This document shows, in pieces, positions 32,601-44,381 of a stretch of DNA of 64,000 nt (its first letter is position 1; each line of letters opens with the position of its first letter). Position numbers and translations under genes: made by a program. This stretch comes from Allacma fusca. Taxonomy: Eukaryota > Arthropoda > Collembola > Symphypleona > Sminthuridae. Where the stretch lies: assembly GCA_947179485.1 (NCBI GenBank), contig OX359250.1, forward strand, positions 29,956,654 through 30,020,653, written 5' to 3'. The notes beneath the pieces are model-generated. The model was not told where the DNA came from. It was given only the letters and a program-made list of their open reading frames with translations, and ran no database searches.

Positions 32601-35600
32601 ACCTCCTGTTCACCTCCGCTTCAACTCCAGTTAACCTCCAACTCCCGTCCACTTTGCCTCCACTTAACCTCCATTCTTTCTCCGCTTACCCACCAACTTG
32701 CATTTAACTCGCCTGAGCTTTGTCTACACTTCACCTCCACCTTAGCGTCCACTTTACCTCCACTTCACTTCCACTTTACCTCCACTTCACTTCCACTTTA
32801 CCTCCAATTCACTTTCACATTACCCCCACTTCACTTTCACTTTACCCCCACTTCATTTCCACTTTACCTCCACTTCACTTCCACTTCAATTCCACTTTAC
32901 CTCCACTTTACTCCTCCTAACCTCCAACTCACATCCAACACCCCGCCACTTTAAATCATATTCCCCTGCACTTCACCTCCTATTTACAACACCTCAACCT
33001 CTACTTTACCTCCAATTTACCTCCAAATTACGTCCACTAACCATCAAACTCCACTTTACCTCCACATTTTTCCACCTTAACCTCTACTTTACCTCCAACT
33101 TACCTCCACATTACTTCCACTTTACCTCCACTTCACTTCTACTTACCTTCTAGCTCACATCCAACTCCTCTCCACGTTAACTCGACTTTATCACCACTTT
33201 AACTCCTTTTACATCCAATTTTCCTCCAATTTACCTCCAACTAACTTTCGCTTTACCTCTACTCTACCTTCACTTCACCTTCACTTACCCTCCAAATTCG
33301 ATCAAACTCCCCTCCACTTAACCTACACTTACCCGTCAACTCCCATCCAACTCCCCTCAACTTTACCTTCACTTTTCCTCCACTTTACTTCCACTTTACT
33401 TCCACATTAAATTCTTTTTACATTCAATGTACCTCCGCCTTACCTAATCTTTAAATCCACTTTACCTCCTTTTTGCCTCCACTTCCCCTCCAACTTCCAT
33501 CTAATTTACCTCCACTTTACCTCTTCTTTACCTCCAAGTTACCAACACTTTCCCCCCACCATAACTCCTTTTTACATCTAATTTACCTACACTTGAACTC
33601 CTTGTTACAACAACTTTATCTCCACATTAGCTCCACTTTAGCTCCACTTTACCTCCTTTTACCTTCACTTACCCTCCAACTCCAATACCATTCCCCCAAC
33701 TTTACCTCCACTTGACCTCCCCTGTCGCTCCAACTCCGGTCCACTTGACCTCCGCTTCCACTCCACTTCCCCTCCAATTACCCTAGAACTCCCATTCAAC
33801 TCCACACCACTTTACCTTCACTTTACCTACACTTTAACTCCTTATTACATCCACTTTAGCTCCACTTTACCTCCACTTTACTTCCACTTTACCTCCACTT
33901 CACCTCCAGTTACCCTCCAAGTCCCATCCAACTCCCGTCCACTTTACCTCCACTTTACCTCCATTTTTCCTCCACTTACCCACCAACTCCCATCCAATTC
34001 GCCTCAACTTTGTCTCCACTTTACCTCCACTTTACTTCCACTTTACCTCCACTTTAACTTCTTTTTACATGGACCTCCGTTTTACCTTCACTTTAAATCC
34101 ACTTAACCTAATTTTTACGTCCACTTCCCCTCGAACTCCCATGCAATTCCCCCCCACTTTACCTCTACTTCCCTTCAATTTACCCTCCAACTCCCATCCA
34201 ATTCCCCTCTATTTTCCCCTTACTCCCATCTAATTCACCTCCTCTTTACCTTTACGTTACCTCCACTTTAACTCCACTTTAACTCCTTTTTACATCCAAT
34301 TCACCTATACTTTACCTCCATTTTACCTCCTCTTTACCTCCAATTACCCTACAACTCCCATAAATTTTCCAGCCACTTCATCTCAACTTCACCTCCACAT
34401 CCCCTCCAACTTACATCCAACTCCCATTCAATTCCTCTCCACTTTCCCCCTTACTCCCATCTAATTCCTCTCCACTTTTCCTCCAGTTAACCTCCACTGT
34501 AACTCCTTTTTTCATCCAATTTACCTCCACATTACCTCCACTTTACCTCTACTTTACCTCTAGTTTACCTCCACTTTACATCCACTTCACCTCGACTTAC
34601 TCTCTAACTCTCATTCAACTCCCCTCCACTTTACCTCCACTTTACTTATACTTTACCTCCGATTACTCTCCAACTCCCCTACACTTTTCTTCTACTTTTC
34701 CTCCACTTCACCTCCACTTATCCTCCGATTCCCCTCCACTTCACCTCCACTTCACCTCCATTTACCCTCCAACTCACATCCACTTCACCTCCACCTTAGC
34801 GTCCACTTTTGGTCCCTTTTACCTCCACTTCACTTCCACTTTACCTCCACGTGACTTCCACTTTACCTCCACGTGACTTCCACTTTACCACCACTTCACT
34901 TCCACTTTACCTCCACTTTACTCGTTCTAACCTCCAACTCACATCCAAAACTCCTCCACATCAAATCACATTCCCCTCCACTTCAACTCCTATTTGCAAC
35001 ACCTCAATTCCCCTATACCTCCACTTTACCTCCAATTTACGTCTACTTTACCTCCACTTCACCTCCAGTTACCCTCCACTTCCCCTCCAATTACCCTTCA
35101 ACTCCCACCACTTTACCTACACTTTAACTCCTTATTACATCCACTTTAGCTCCACTTCACTTTCACTTTACCCCCACTTCACTTCCACTTTACCTCCACT
35201 TCACTTCCACTTTACCTCTACTTCAATTCCACTTTACCTCCACTTCACTCCTCCTAACCTCCAACTCACATCCAACACCCCGCCACTTTAAATCATATTC
35301 CCCTGCACTTCACCTCCTATTTACAACACCTCAACCTCCCCTATACCTCCAATTTACCTCCAAATTACGTCCACTAACCATCAAACTCCACTTTACCTCG
35401 ACATTTTTCCACTTTAACCTCTACTTTACCTCCAACTTACCTCCACTTTCCCTCCACATTACTTCCACTTCACTTCTACTTACCTTCTAGCTCACATCCA
35501 ACTCCTCTCCACGTTAACTCGACTTTATCACCACTTTAACTCTTTTTACATCCAATTTTCCTCCAATTTACCTCCAATTTACCTCCAACTAACTTTCGCT

Positions 35601-38600
35601 TTACCTCTACTCTACCTTCACTTCAACTTCACTTACCCTCCAAATTCGATCAAACTCCCCTCCACTTAACCTACACTTACCTGTCAACTCCCATCCAACT
35701 CCCCTCAACTTTACCTTCACTTTTCCTCCACTTTACTTCCACTTTACTTCCACATTAAATTCTTTTTACATCCAATGTACCTCCGCCTTACCTAATCTTT
35801 AAATCCACTTTACCTCCTTTTTGCCTCCACTTCCCCTCCAACTTCCATCTAATTTACCTCCACTTTACCTCTTCTTTACCTCCAAGTTACCACCACTTTC
35901 CCCCCACCATAACTCCTTTTTACATCTAATTTACCTACACTTTAACTCCTTGTTACAACAACTTTAGCTCCACATTAGCTCCACTTTAGCTCCACTTTAG
36001 CTCCACTTTACCTCCTTTTACCTTCACTTACCCTCCAACTCCAATAACATTCCCCCAACTTTACCTCCACTTGACCTCCCCTTTCGCTCCAACTCCGGTC
36101 CACTTGACCTCCACTTCCACTCCACTTCCCCTCCAATTACCCTAGAACTCCCATTCAACTCCACACCACTTTACCTTCACTTTACCTACACTTTAACTCC
36201 TTATTACATCCACTTTAGCTCCACTTTACCTCCACTTTACCTCCACTCTACTTCCACTTTACCTCCACTTCACCTCCAGTTACCCTCCAAGTCCCATCCA
36301 ACTCCCGTCCACTTTACCTCCACTTTACCTCCATTTTTCCTCCACTTACCCACCAACTCCCATCCAATTCGCCTCAACTTTGTCTGCACTTTACCTCCAC
36401 TTTACTTCCACTTTACCTCCACTTTAACTTCTTTTTACATGGACCTCCGTTTTACCTTGACTTTAAATCCACTTTACCTAATTTTTACGTCCACTTCCCC
36501 TCGAACTCCCATGCAATTCCCCCCCACTTTACCTCTACTTCCCTTCAATTTACCCTCCAACTCCCATCCAATTCCCCTCTATTTTCCCCTTACTCCCATC
36601 TAATTCACCTCCTCTTTACCTTTACGTTACCTCCACTTTAACTCCACTTTAACTCCTTTTTACATCCAATTCACCTATACTTTACCTCCATTTTACCTCC
36701 TCTTTACCTCCAATTACCCTACAACTCCCATAAATTTTCCAGCCACTTCATCTCAACTTCACCTCCACATCCCCTCCAACTTACATCCAACTCCCATTCA
36801 ATTCCTCTCCACTTTCCCCCTTACTCCCATCTAATTCCTCTCCACTTTTCCTCCAGTTAACCTCCACTGTAACTCCTTTTTTCATCCAATTTACCTCCAC
36901 ATTACCTCCACTTTACCTCTACTTTACCTCTAGTTTACCTCCACTTTACATCCACTTCACCTCGACTTACTCTCTAACTCTCATTCAACTCCCCTCCACT
37001 TTACCTCCACTTTACTTATACTTTACCTCCGATTACTCTCCAACTCCCCTACACTTTTCTTCTACTTTTCCTCCACTTCACCTCCACTTATCCTCCGATT
37101 CCCCTCCACTTCACCTCCACTTCACCTCCATTTACCCTCCAACTCACATCCACTTCACCTCCACCTTAGCGTCCACTTTTGGTCCCTTTTACCTCCACTT
37201 CACTTCCACTTTACCTCCACGTGACTTCCACTTTACCACCACTTTACCTCCACGTGAAATCCACTTTACCACCACTTTACTCGTTCTAACCTCCAACTCA
37301 CATCCAAAACTCCTCCACATCAAATCACATTCCCCTCCACTTCAACTCCTATTTGCAACACCTCAATTCCCCTATACCTCCACTTTACCTCCAATTTACG
37401 TCCACTAACCCCCAAACTCCACATCACTTCCACTTTTTTCCACCTTAACCTCTACTTTACCTCCAATTTACATCCACTTTCCCTCCACATCACTTCCACT
37501 TTACCTCCTCTTCACCTCTACTAACCCTCTAGCTCACATCCACTTCCTCTTCACTTTACCTCGACATTACCACCACTTTAACTCTTTTTATATCCAATTT
37601 ACCTCCAATTTACCTCCAACTAACTTTCGCTTTACCTCCACTCTACCTTCACTTCACCTCCACTTACCCTCCAAATTCGATCAAACTCCCCTCCACTTCA
37701 GCTACACTTACCCATCAACTCCCATCCAACTCCCCTCAAGTTTACCTTCACTTTACTTCCACTTTACTTCCACGTTAAATTCTTTTTACATCCAATGTAC
37801 CTCCGCCTTACCTACACTTTAAATCCACTTTACCCCCTTTTTTCCTCCACTTCCCCTCCAATTTCCATCTAATTTACCTCCACTTTACATCTTCTTTACC
37901 TCCACGTTACCACCACTTTCCCTCCACCATAACTCCTTGATACATCTAATTTACCTATACTTTAACTCCTTATTACAACAACTTTAGCTCCACTTTACCT
38001 CCACTTTACTTCCACTTTACCTCCACTTCACCTCCACTTCCCCTCCAATTACCCTAGAACTCCCATTCAACTCCACACCACTTTACCTTCACTTTACCTA
38101 CACTTTAACTCCTTATTACATCCACTTTAGCTCCACTTTAGCTCCACTTTACCTCCACTTCACCTCCGGTTACCCTCCAACTAGAATCCAACTCCCGTCC
38201 ACTTTACCTCCACTTTACCTCCATTTTTCCTCCACTTACCCACCAACTCCCATCCAACTCGCCTCAACTTTATCTCCACTTTACCTCCACTTTATCTCCA
38301 CTCTAACTTCTTTTTACATGGACCTCCGTTTAACCTTCACTTTAAATCCACTTCCCCTCCAACTCCCATGCAATTCCCTCCACTTTACCTCTACTTCCCT
38401 TCAATTTACCCGCCAACTCCCATCCAATTCCCCTCCACTTTCCCCCTTACTCCCATCTAATTCATCTCCACTTTACCTGCACTTTTCTTCCACTTTTCCC
38501 CCAGTTTTCCTCCACTTCACCTCCACTTTACCCCCGCTTCACCTCTTCTTTACCTCCACTTCACCTCTTCTTTACCTCCACTAAACCTCTAATTCACCTC

Positions 38601-40182
38601 CACTTTACCTCCACTTTACCTCCACTTTACCTCCACTTACCCTCCTACTCCCCTCCACTTTACCTCCACTTTACCTCCACCTTTCTTACACTTTACCTCC
38701 ACTTTACCTCCACCTTTCTTACACTTTTCCCCTCTCCTCCACTTTTCCTCCACTTTTCCTCCACTTCACCTCCGCTTCACCTCTTCTTCACCTCCACTTC
38801 ACCTCCACTTTACCTCCACTTCACCTCCACTTTACCTCCACTTTACCTCCACTTTACCTCCACTTTACCTCCACTTCACCTCCACTTTACCTCCACTTCA
38901 CCTCCACTTCACCTCCACTTACCCTCCAACTCTTATCCAATTCCCCTCCGCTTTTTCTCCAATTCCCTGTCACTTCAACTGCAACTCCCCTCAACTTCAC
39001 CTTCAACTCTACTCGACTTTTACTCCAATTCCCCCACGTCTTCTTTATTTCCCCTCCACTTCCAATTCGTCCCACGTCCTCTTTATTTCCACTCCACTTT
39101 TTCTCCACTGCCTCTCCACCACTTCTGCACCACTTCCCCTCCACTCACCCTCCACATTACCTCTACCACTTCCCCTCCACTTACCCTCCACCTTTGCTTC
39201 ACCTCTTCCCCTCCACTTCCGCTCCGCCTTCAGGTTCCCGAAGTGGTGGGGAAATAATGGGGTGGGTAGTACAGGGGGATTAGTGTGAGGGGAGCGTAAG
39301 GTGTGGTAAAGTTGAAGGAAATTGGGGAAATATGGTATGTTTGAGTTTTGAGCGACAGCGCTAAACAGCCGGTGTTCATTCGAAGCATTTTTTATTTTAG
39401 CCCGTTAGGACATTTAGCCGATGAAATGCTACCCTATTTATAATTATTGTAGCTTTAATAAATCATTATTGAAGCATTCCATTTAGTGCGTAACGTGCTT
39501 ATTATTTTATTTAACAGGCAGTTCCTGAAAATGAGTTTAATTTCAAGGCAGTTATGACAACCGGTATCATCATAGGTTCCTTTGGGGTGGGTTTGGTTCC
39601 GCTAGCCCTCTCATTTATGCTATCTTATGACGGTGGTCCATTGGAAGAAAAACAGGTATGTTTTTCAGCTGTCGTTAGACTTTAATGCTAATCGCTCCGG
39701 ATTGAAATGTACATGTTTTACAGGTTGGGAACGTAGTTGCAGTTTTAATTGAAATCACGGTCAATTCTCTTATTATTCTCAAGTCATTCGTAAACCCTTG
39801 GATTTATTCTGTCGGGCAGCTTGATGTGAAGGTATTTTTTAAAATGAAATAAGCATGAATTACACAATAACTAAACGGTGGAGTGTGAGCAAGAAATATT
39901 AGACAATATATTTTAACTTCGATTCCTTCATTTAAAAATAGTGATATTTTTCAGGTATGACACCTCATTCAAAACTGCTAAAGCTCTAATATAGTAAAAA
40001 ACAAAAGTGAGTGTTTCACAATTAATTTTGTAAATTTACTTACTATCCGATAGATCGCACTTGAGAGTTTAAAATTGGCAATCAGAACGTGGATAATTGG
40101 CCCGATTCGACTGGATGAGATCGAACGTACGTCACTCTATGCTTTGAAACATGGAAGGTTTGTTTATTATTTAGACATATAA
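20678..40182 (+). CDS. Rhodopsin-class G protein-coupled receptor, four exons, about 343 aa
   Basis: The exons are 20678-21334, 39518-39655, 39724-39831 and 40054-40182. All three introns are phase 0 with GT-AG borders (TACG/GTAATT, ACAG/GCA, CAG/GTATG, CAG/GTTGGG, AAG/GTATTT, TAG/ATCGCA). TM1 is near residues 20-44 with Asn36, TM2 has LAAAD (Asp64), and Cys94 before TM3 pairs with Cys172 in loop 2. TM4 has Trp148, TM5 ends IYAQIF, TM6 has the Pro of FGVGLVP, and TM7 carries NPWIY (289-293). Asn2-Leu-Thr4 is a likely glycosylation site. The DRY motif at the end of TM3 reads THW (120-122), and the TM6 Trp is Leu. The ligand is unknown. Intron 1 is 18.2 kb and filled by a minisatellite. If intron 3 is retained, the protein ends six residues after Lys301. 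Confidence 0.8.
21506..39231. repeat. 17.7-kb minisatellite, 11-bp unit, inside GPCR intron 1
   Basis: The array is built from degenerate 11-bp units of consensus TTTACCTCCAC, with related forms such as TTCACTTCCAC and CTTACCCTCCA. The plus strand is almost free of G; the minus strand reads GTGGAGGTAAA. At this unit length the array holds roughly 1,600 units. Larger blocks are repeated within it. All long frames in the array translate to variants of HFTSTLPPLYL and are repeat artefacts, not genes. The array lies entirely between the donor at 21335 and the acceptor at 39517 of the receptor gene and is transcribed with it if the gene is expressed. Confidence 0.95.
32940..37560. repeat. Higher-order block of about 2.34 kb repeated in tandem within the minisatellite
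   Basis: The segment starting CCCCGCCACTTTAAATCATA near 32941 recurs near 35278, an offset of about 2337 bp. The landmark GTCCACTTTTGGTCCCTTTT recurs at 34801 and 37171, an offset of 2370 bp. Long runs between these landmarks match nearly base for base. A third, partial and more diverged copy seems to run on to about 38.5 kb. Confidence 0.85.
39241..39345. repeat. G-rich tail, apparently an inverted fragment of the minisatellite
   Basis: Immediately after the array the strand bias flips: the plus strand becomes G/A-rich (GTGGTGGGGAAATAATGGGG, then GGGGAGCGTAAGGTG and GTAAAGTTGAAGG). Its complement resembles array units. The flip lies next to the array end and could be a breakpoint or an inversion edge. 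Confidence 0.5.
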
Positions 40183-40832
40183 ATATGTACATACCTATCC
40201 TTTTACATCTGAGTAAAGACAAGAGTTTTCTTTTATCCATTTCTAACAGGTAGTGGCGTCATATTTTGTGCCCATCCCAATGGAACTTTCGAGATTTGGA
40301 AATATATTCATAATGTGTATTAGTACCACAACTTAAAGCCTGTGAGTTTTGTCCGTTTAATTTGGGGAGACCCGTTTCTTGTTTGGCAAATTCTCAATTT
40401 TTACTGCATGTGTTTACGAAGATCTCAAGGGATCGTAATGCCAAATTTTCATAAAAAACGTACTCTTCAGTTTATTTTGTGAACTTCCTGCAACACCGCA
40501 TAAGGATAATAGTAATTAATTTAACTTGAATTAAATGTACATGGAATTTGAAAAAAATTGTAGAATGTGAGTAAAGGCATTCATTTGAATCGGTTTGTGC
40601 AATTTTATTAATATCACTTATACTCTACGCTTTTAGTCAGTTGTCGTCACTAGCTACAGCGACAGTATTTTCTAAAATGATGTAAAATATTGTTGGAAAA
40701 TTGAAATGTCCGTTTTTTCAAATTCAACTCACTGTGTACTGTGAATAAAAATGTTTAATGCCGATAATAATTCGCAAAATATCTCAACTTTGCTTCACGT
40801 TCACTGAAAATTTTTGACACCTAGGTCAATAA
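40183..40832. other. Intergenic, downstream of the GPCR gene
   Basis: AT-rich sequence with no supported gene. It includes the likely 3' untranslated region of the receptor, with an acceptor-like ACAG just before 40250 that could belong to an alternative last exon ending almost at once in a stop. Confidence 0.4.
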
Positions 40833-41118
40833 AATAAAAAATGAGGTTTTAAAAAAACCAAAACGAAGATGCTTTTACGACTAAAAAGTGAAAAACTAGC
40901 ATTATTTGTTATGGGAGGAATTAGAGCAATAATGAACGAAACAAAACATCTCGGGTGCTACCGAATAATATATTATGTATACGTATGTGTTTGCACCCGA
41001 GATTCTTTGTTTCGTTCATTATTGCTCTAATTCCTCCCATAACAAATAATGCTAGTTTTTCACTTTTTAGTCGTAAAAGCATCTTCGTTTTGGTTTTTTT
41101 AAAACCTCATTTTTTATT
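40833..41118. mobile_element. Long inverted repeat, 126-bp arms and 34-nt spacer (MITE-like foldback)
   Basis: The left arm 40833-40958 and right arm 40993-41118 are reverse complements of each other with only about two mismatches (ACAAAACATC against ACAAAGAATC). The spacer, 40959-40992, is AT-rich. The structure is a near-perfect palindrome of 286 bp, as in foldback elements or the remnant of an inverted duplication. The outermost bases are AATAAAAAATGAGG. I find no convincing target-site duplication; TCAA occurs near both ends but is offset. If transcribed, it would form a long double-stranded hairpin. Confidence 0.85.
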
Positions 41119-43465
41119 CAATTGTTTTCAAAATTTTCTTGACTTAATGAGTCCATATAATAATAATTCATTATTAAAATTTTCATGAAGCTCAAATAAT
41201 AATTTAATTAGTTGTTAATATTGGAAAGACTTCAAGTTACGTCTCGAATATTGAACGTTATGATTATGACAACCATAATTCGCATATTTAAGTAATTAAT
41301 TTTTAAGGGTCCAAGCCCTTGTTCGCACATTATAAGATTTTGCACACTAGTTTGCAATAATTAGACAGTTATGTGTCCAAGTTTTTATCAAAGTTGTCGT
41401 GGGGGAAGACCTTTTAAAAAACGGCAATGTATTAGGATAGGCAATTCCGTAGACTCAAGGGAAAACTTGGGTATAAACAGCTTCAGATCTCGTAAACTAT
41501 ACATGCTGAAGAGGTGAGTTAAACATTGGAGGTTGTACAAATTCTGTCATTGACTTTAAGCCTTTAATATTTGGATTTGGTCAAAGGGTGTAGAAGTTAT
41601 CCTTAAATCTTTTTTTTTTCAAAGGGGGTAAGTGCATATCTACGCTTTGCGTTTTTTACGAAAACGAATTTTTTCAAAAGTTGAAAATTCTAATTTTTGC
41701 GAATGAGTAAAAAAGCATCTTCGTAACAATCTAGAAAATCTAGAAAATTATTTCCTTCAAAATAAAATAAGGGATCTATATTTCATGCCGTTGTCCATCA
41801 TATAGGCTCGACAATAGGGGTAGAAGGAGGATATGGAACATCCTGTGCATACGTAAACTAGCTTTAGGACAAGTCTATGGCAAAAATTCAAAAATCGCCA
41901 GAGGTACAGTGTGCAAGTATTCGGTACAACGTACCCGCTAGTTGCTTCTTTGTAGCAATACATAGCTGGTTTAGTAACAAAAACAAAATTATAGGCAGAT
42001 ATTACGCAGCAAGCCATACTGCTTTTAGTGAAACTGCATGGATACGAAGATAATTTTGATTCTAGTTGTAATTGCACCTGTATCATTTAATCCGTTCGCC
42101 AAACACAATGAGTTGACGAGATACGACACAATTCCACCTACAATAGCTCTTGATATGGAGAACAATTTTAGCAGTTAAGAGTCACGTTAGCAGTAATCTG
42201 CAATGGGCCCATTGGTGGCCATCTCATTAAGTTAATGAGAGCGAATTCCTAACGTTTATCGAGTCAGGAACAAAATTGCAAAAATAGCTAAGAATTTAAT
42301 CATGAAAGTTTAACCAACCTTCCATTGCTTATGAAAGGTTGCAATTTATTATCACTGCTAATTAAAATTATCTAAAATATTTGGTGATATTGTTTCCCAT
42401 TTTCCCGGTTCTGGTTTTGTTACTGAAATTGTGAAGGCGAAAATTCCGATGATTCCAGGAACTTCATCTAAGATGCTTGTTCGTTTGTACAGACGTAGAA
42501 AATGCTGTGAAGAAGTAGTTTATAGTTCTTTGTGAGTCAGTTGTAAGTACAATTTTCAGTTGTTCAGCGAAATGAATGTATTACCTCAAACGATTTGTAG
42601 TCCCAAAAATAGGATTGTTGGATGTAAGCTGTATACCTACGACACGAGATAATATACGATAATATACGGCAAGTCAAGCCCAATCTGAACTTAAAGGAAT
42701 TAACGAATTTTAAAAATCAGAATTCAGTCAGGGACGTTGCGAACCTACTGTGTGGTAGCTATTTATACCTTCTTTATACATGCCAATTTGAAATTACATG
42801 TAGCTAAGAAATTCTCATTGTCAGTCTAAGATTAGTATTGAAATGGGTACAACGTTACAGCGTTATTTAGGTAAGATTGGGTTGCTTTTCGTACTTTCAA
42901 GAGTTTTCATCATTTCAAGTAATAGATTGTGAATTCTTTTAACAGCATCTACCCGACAACTTGTTTTCAACTTTTTAGGGGGCAAAAGTTAAGCAAGTCT
43001 CGTTAATAGCTTTTCGTGATATTAATTTTGTAAAAATAGCAAAGCTATGGTATAAATTTGGTTGACTATGTAAAAAATATATTTGAGGAGAACTTCCTAA
43101 CATTCAAACCCGTTAACTTAATTCACATTTTAAGGATTTAAAGGCAGTGCAGTCTAAGCTTGGTTTTTTTCGCCTAAGAATTTAAAAGTTCAATTTAGTT
43201 TCAAATTCTAAAATCGGATGCTCCGCACCACAGATGACATTGCCATGTTTGCATTTAAAAACTATCTTAAACGTGTAAACTGGCCAAATAAATAGCTCGA
43301 CTCGGATCGTGTCGTGTCCCAATAAACAACAATATGCAGTCGAATAGTTTTTGGTTTTTGGCTTGTAGATGGTGTACAGAGCACTTTAGTGACTTTGTTA
43401 GCTCATGGCATTTGATGGAAAAGACTTCAACGATTTTTTCGACTGTTTGGTTGAGGTTGATAGTG
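41119..43465. other. Intergenic AT-rich sequence
   Basis: No gene supported. A minus-strand frame of 109 codons (41757-42086) has no recognisable domain and no splice context. A minus-strand frame of 69 codons (43267-43476) runs into the hAT element and may be an old coding remnant. Confidence 0.4.
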
Positions 43466-43473
43466 GGAGACAG

Positions 43474-44373
43474 CAAAGATGGGCCTTTTAATTCACCTAA
43501 CTTATTTCCTTCCTATATTTAGACTAACATAATGCGCCTCCCTATTTGCCTATAATTATAATCCTCGTCAAGTTATCTCCCCCTTTTAAGGAAATGTTCA
43601 ACCAAACGCCTTCCTTAAATCCTATAAAGGCTAAAGCAACACGAAGTTCCTTCCTATAATATAAGAAACAGGGAGATGCCTACCTACATATATGCCTATA
43701 CATACATGTTCTCTCATAATATTCCTTTTGGGAGTATCATGCAACTATACCCTATTGGGAAGTTCAAAACTACTGCTTCCCTATATAAGTACACCCTTAA
43801 AGTCCCTACAGAAAACCGAAAACCCCGCATGTGTGTATGTCGAAATATCCTGTACTTAATAGTAATTACTATATTTATTTATTGCTACGTTGATCTATTT
43901 GTTTGTTGATCTGTTGGTCTGTTCCACGCTGAAAATTTGTTACATCATTGTCGACCTACCAATGTCCTAACAATCGTGCTATAACATGCTTTACTTTTCC
44001 GCATTTTTACAACCATTGCTAATTTATTGTAATATAAAAGGTAGGGAGTTCCCAATGCAAACTTCTACATTCCTCTTCGAAATTATATGCATAAGTTTTA
44101 TTTTTAGGGCATCAGTGGCATGACTATACCCCTAATCGGAATGTCGGCAACAGTAGCATACCTGCTCCCTTCATATTATATTTATTTATGAAGCCCCTAG
44201 CCTAAATTTCCGAAGTGCCTATATTTATTCCCCAAACTTCCTATAATATTTTATTTGCATGTAAATCTCATTGAACCTTGCCTATATCCTAGCCTAGATT
44301 TATGTTTTTTTGCTTCCTCCCTACAATTTTTGCATATAAAAGGGCCTAGATATAGGCAAGGGGCCCATCTTTG
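43474..44373. mobile_element. Non-autonomous hAT-type element, 900 bp, 8-bp target duplication
   Basis: The ends are CAAAGATGGGCC (43474-43485) and its exact complement GGCCCATCTTTG (44362-44373). Both ends are flanked by the direct repeat GGAGACAG (43466-43473 and 44374-44381). An 8-bp duplication and a CA-starting, GGGCC-containing terminal repeat are hAT hallmarks. The inside has no transposase and is rich in CCTATA and CCCTA motifs, as subterminal repeats of such elements often are. The perfect duplication suggests a recent insertion. Confidence 0.9.
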
Positions 44374-44381
44374 GGAGACAG

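Noticed and set aside
21485..38584. Many plus-strand open frames of 60-230 codons with HFTST/LPPLYL repeats
   Set aside because: They are translations of the 11-bp minisatellite, which contains few stop codons on that strand; the period gives an 11-residue peptide repeat without any start or splice context.
38887..39144. Minus-strand frame with GGEVEVKWR-type repeats
   Set aside because: The same minisatellite read on the other strand.
41757..42086. 109-codon minus-strand frame
   Set aside because: No domain recognised and no flanking element ends; treated as chance or an unrecognisable remnant.
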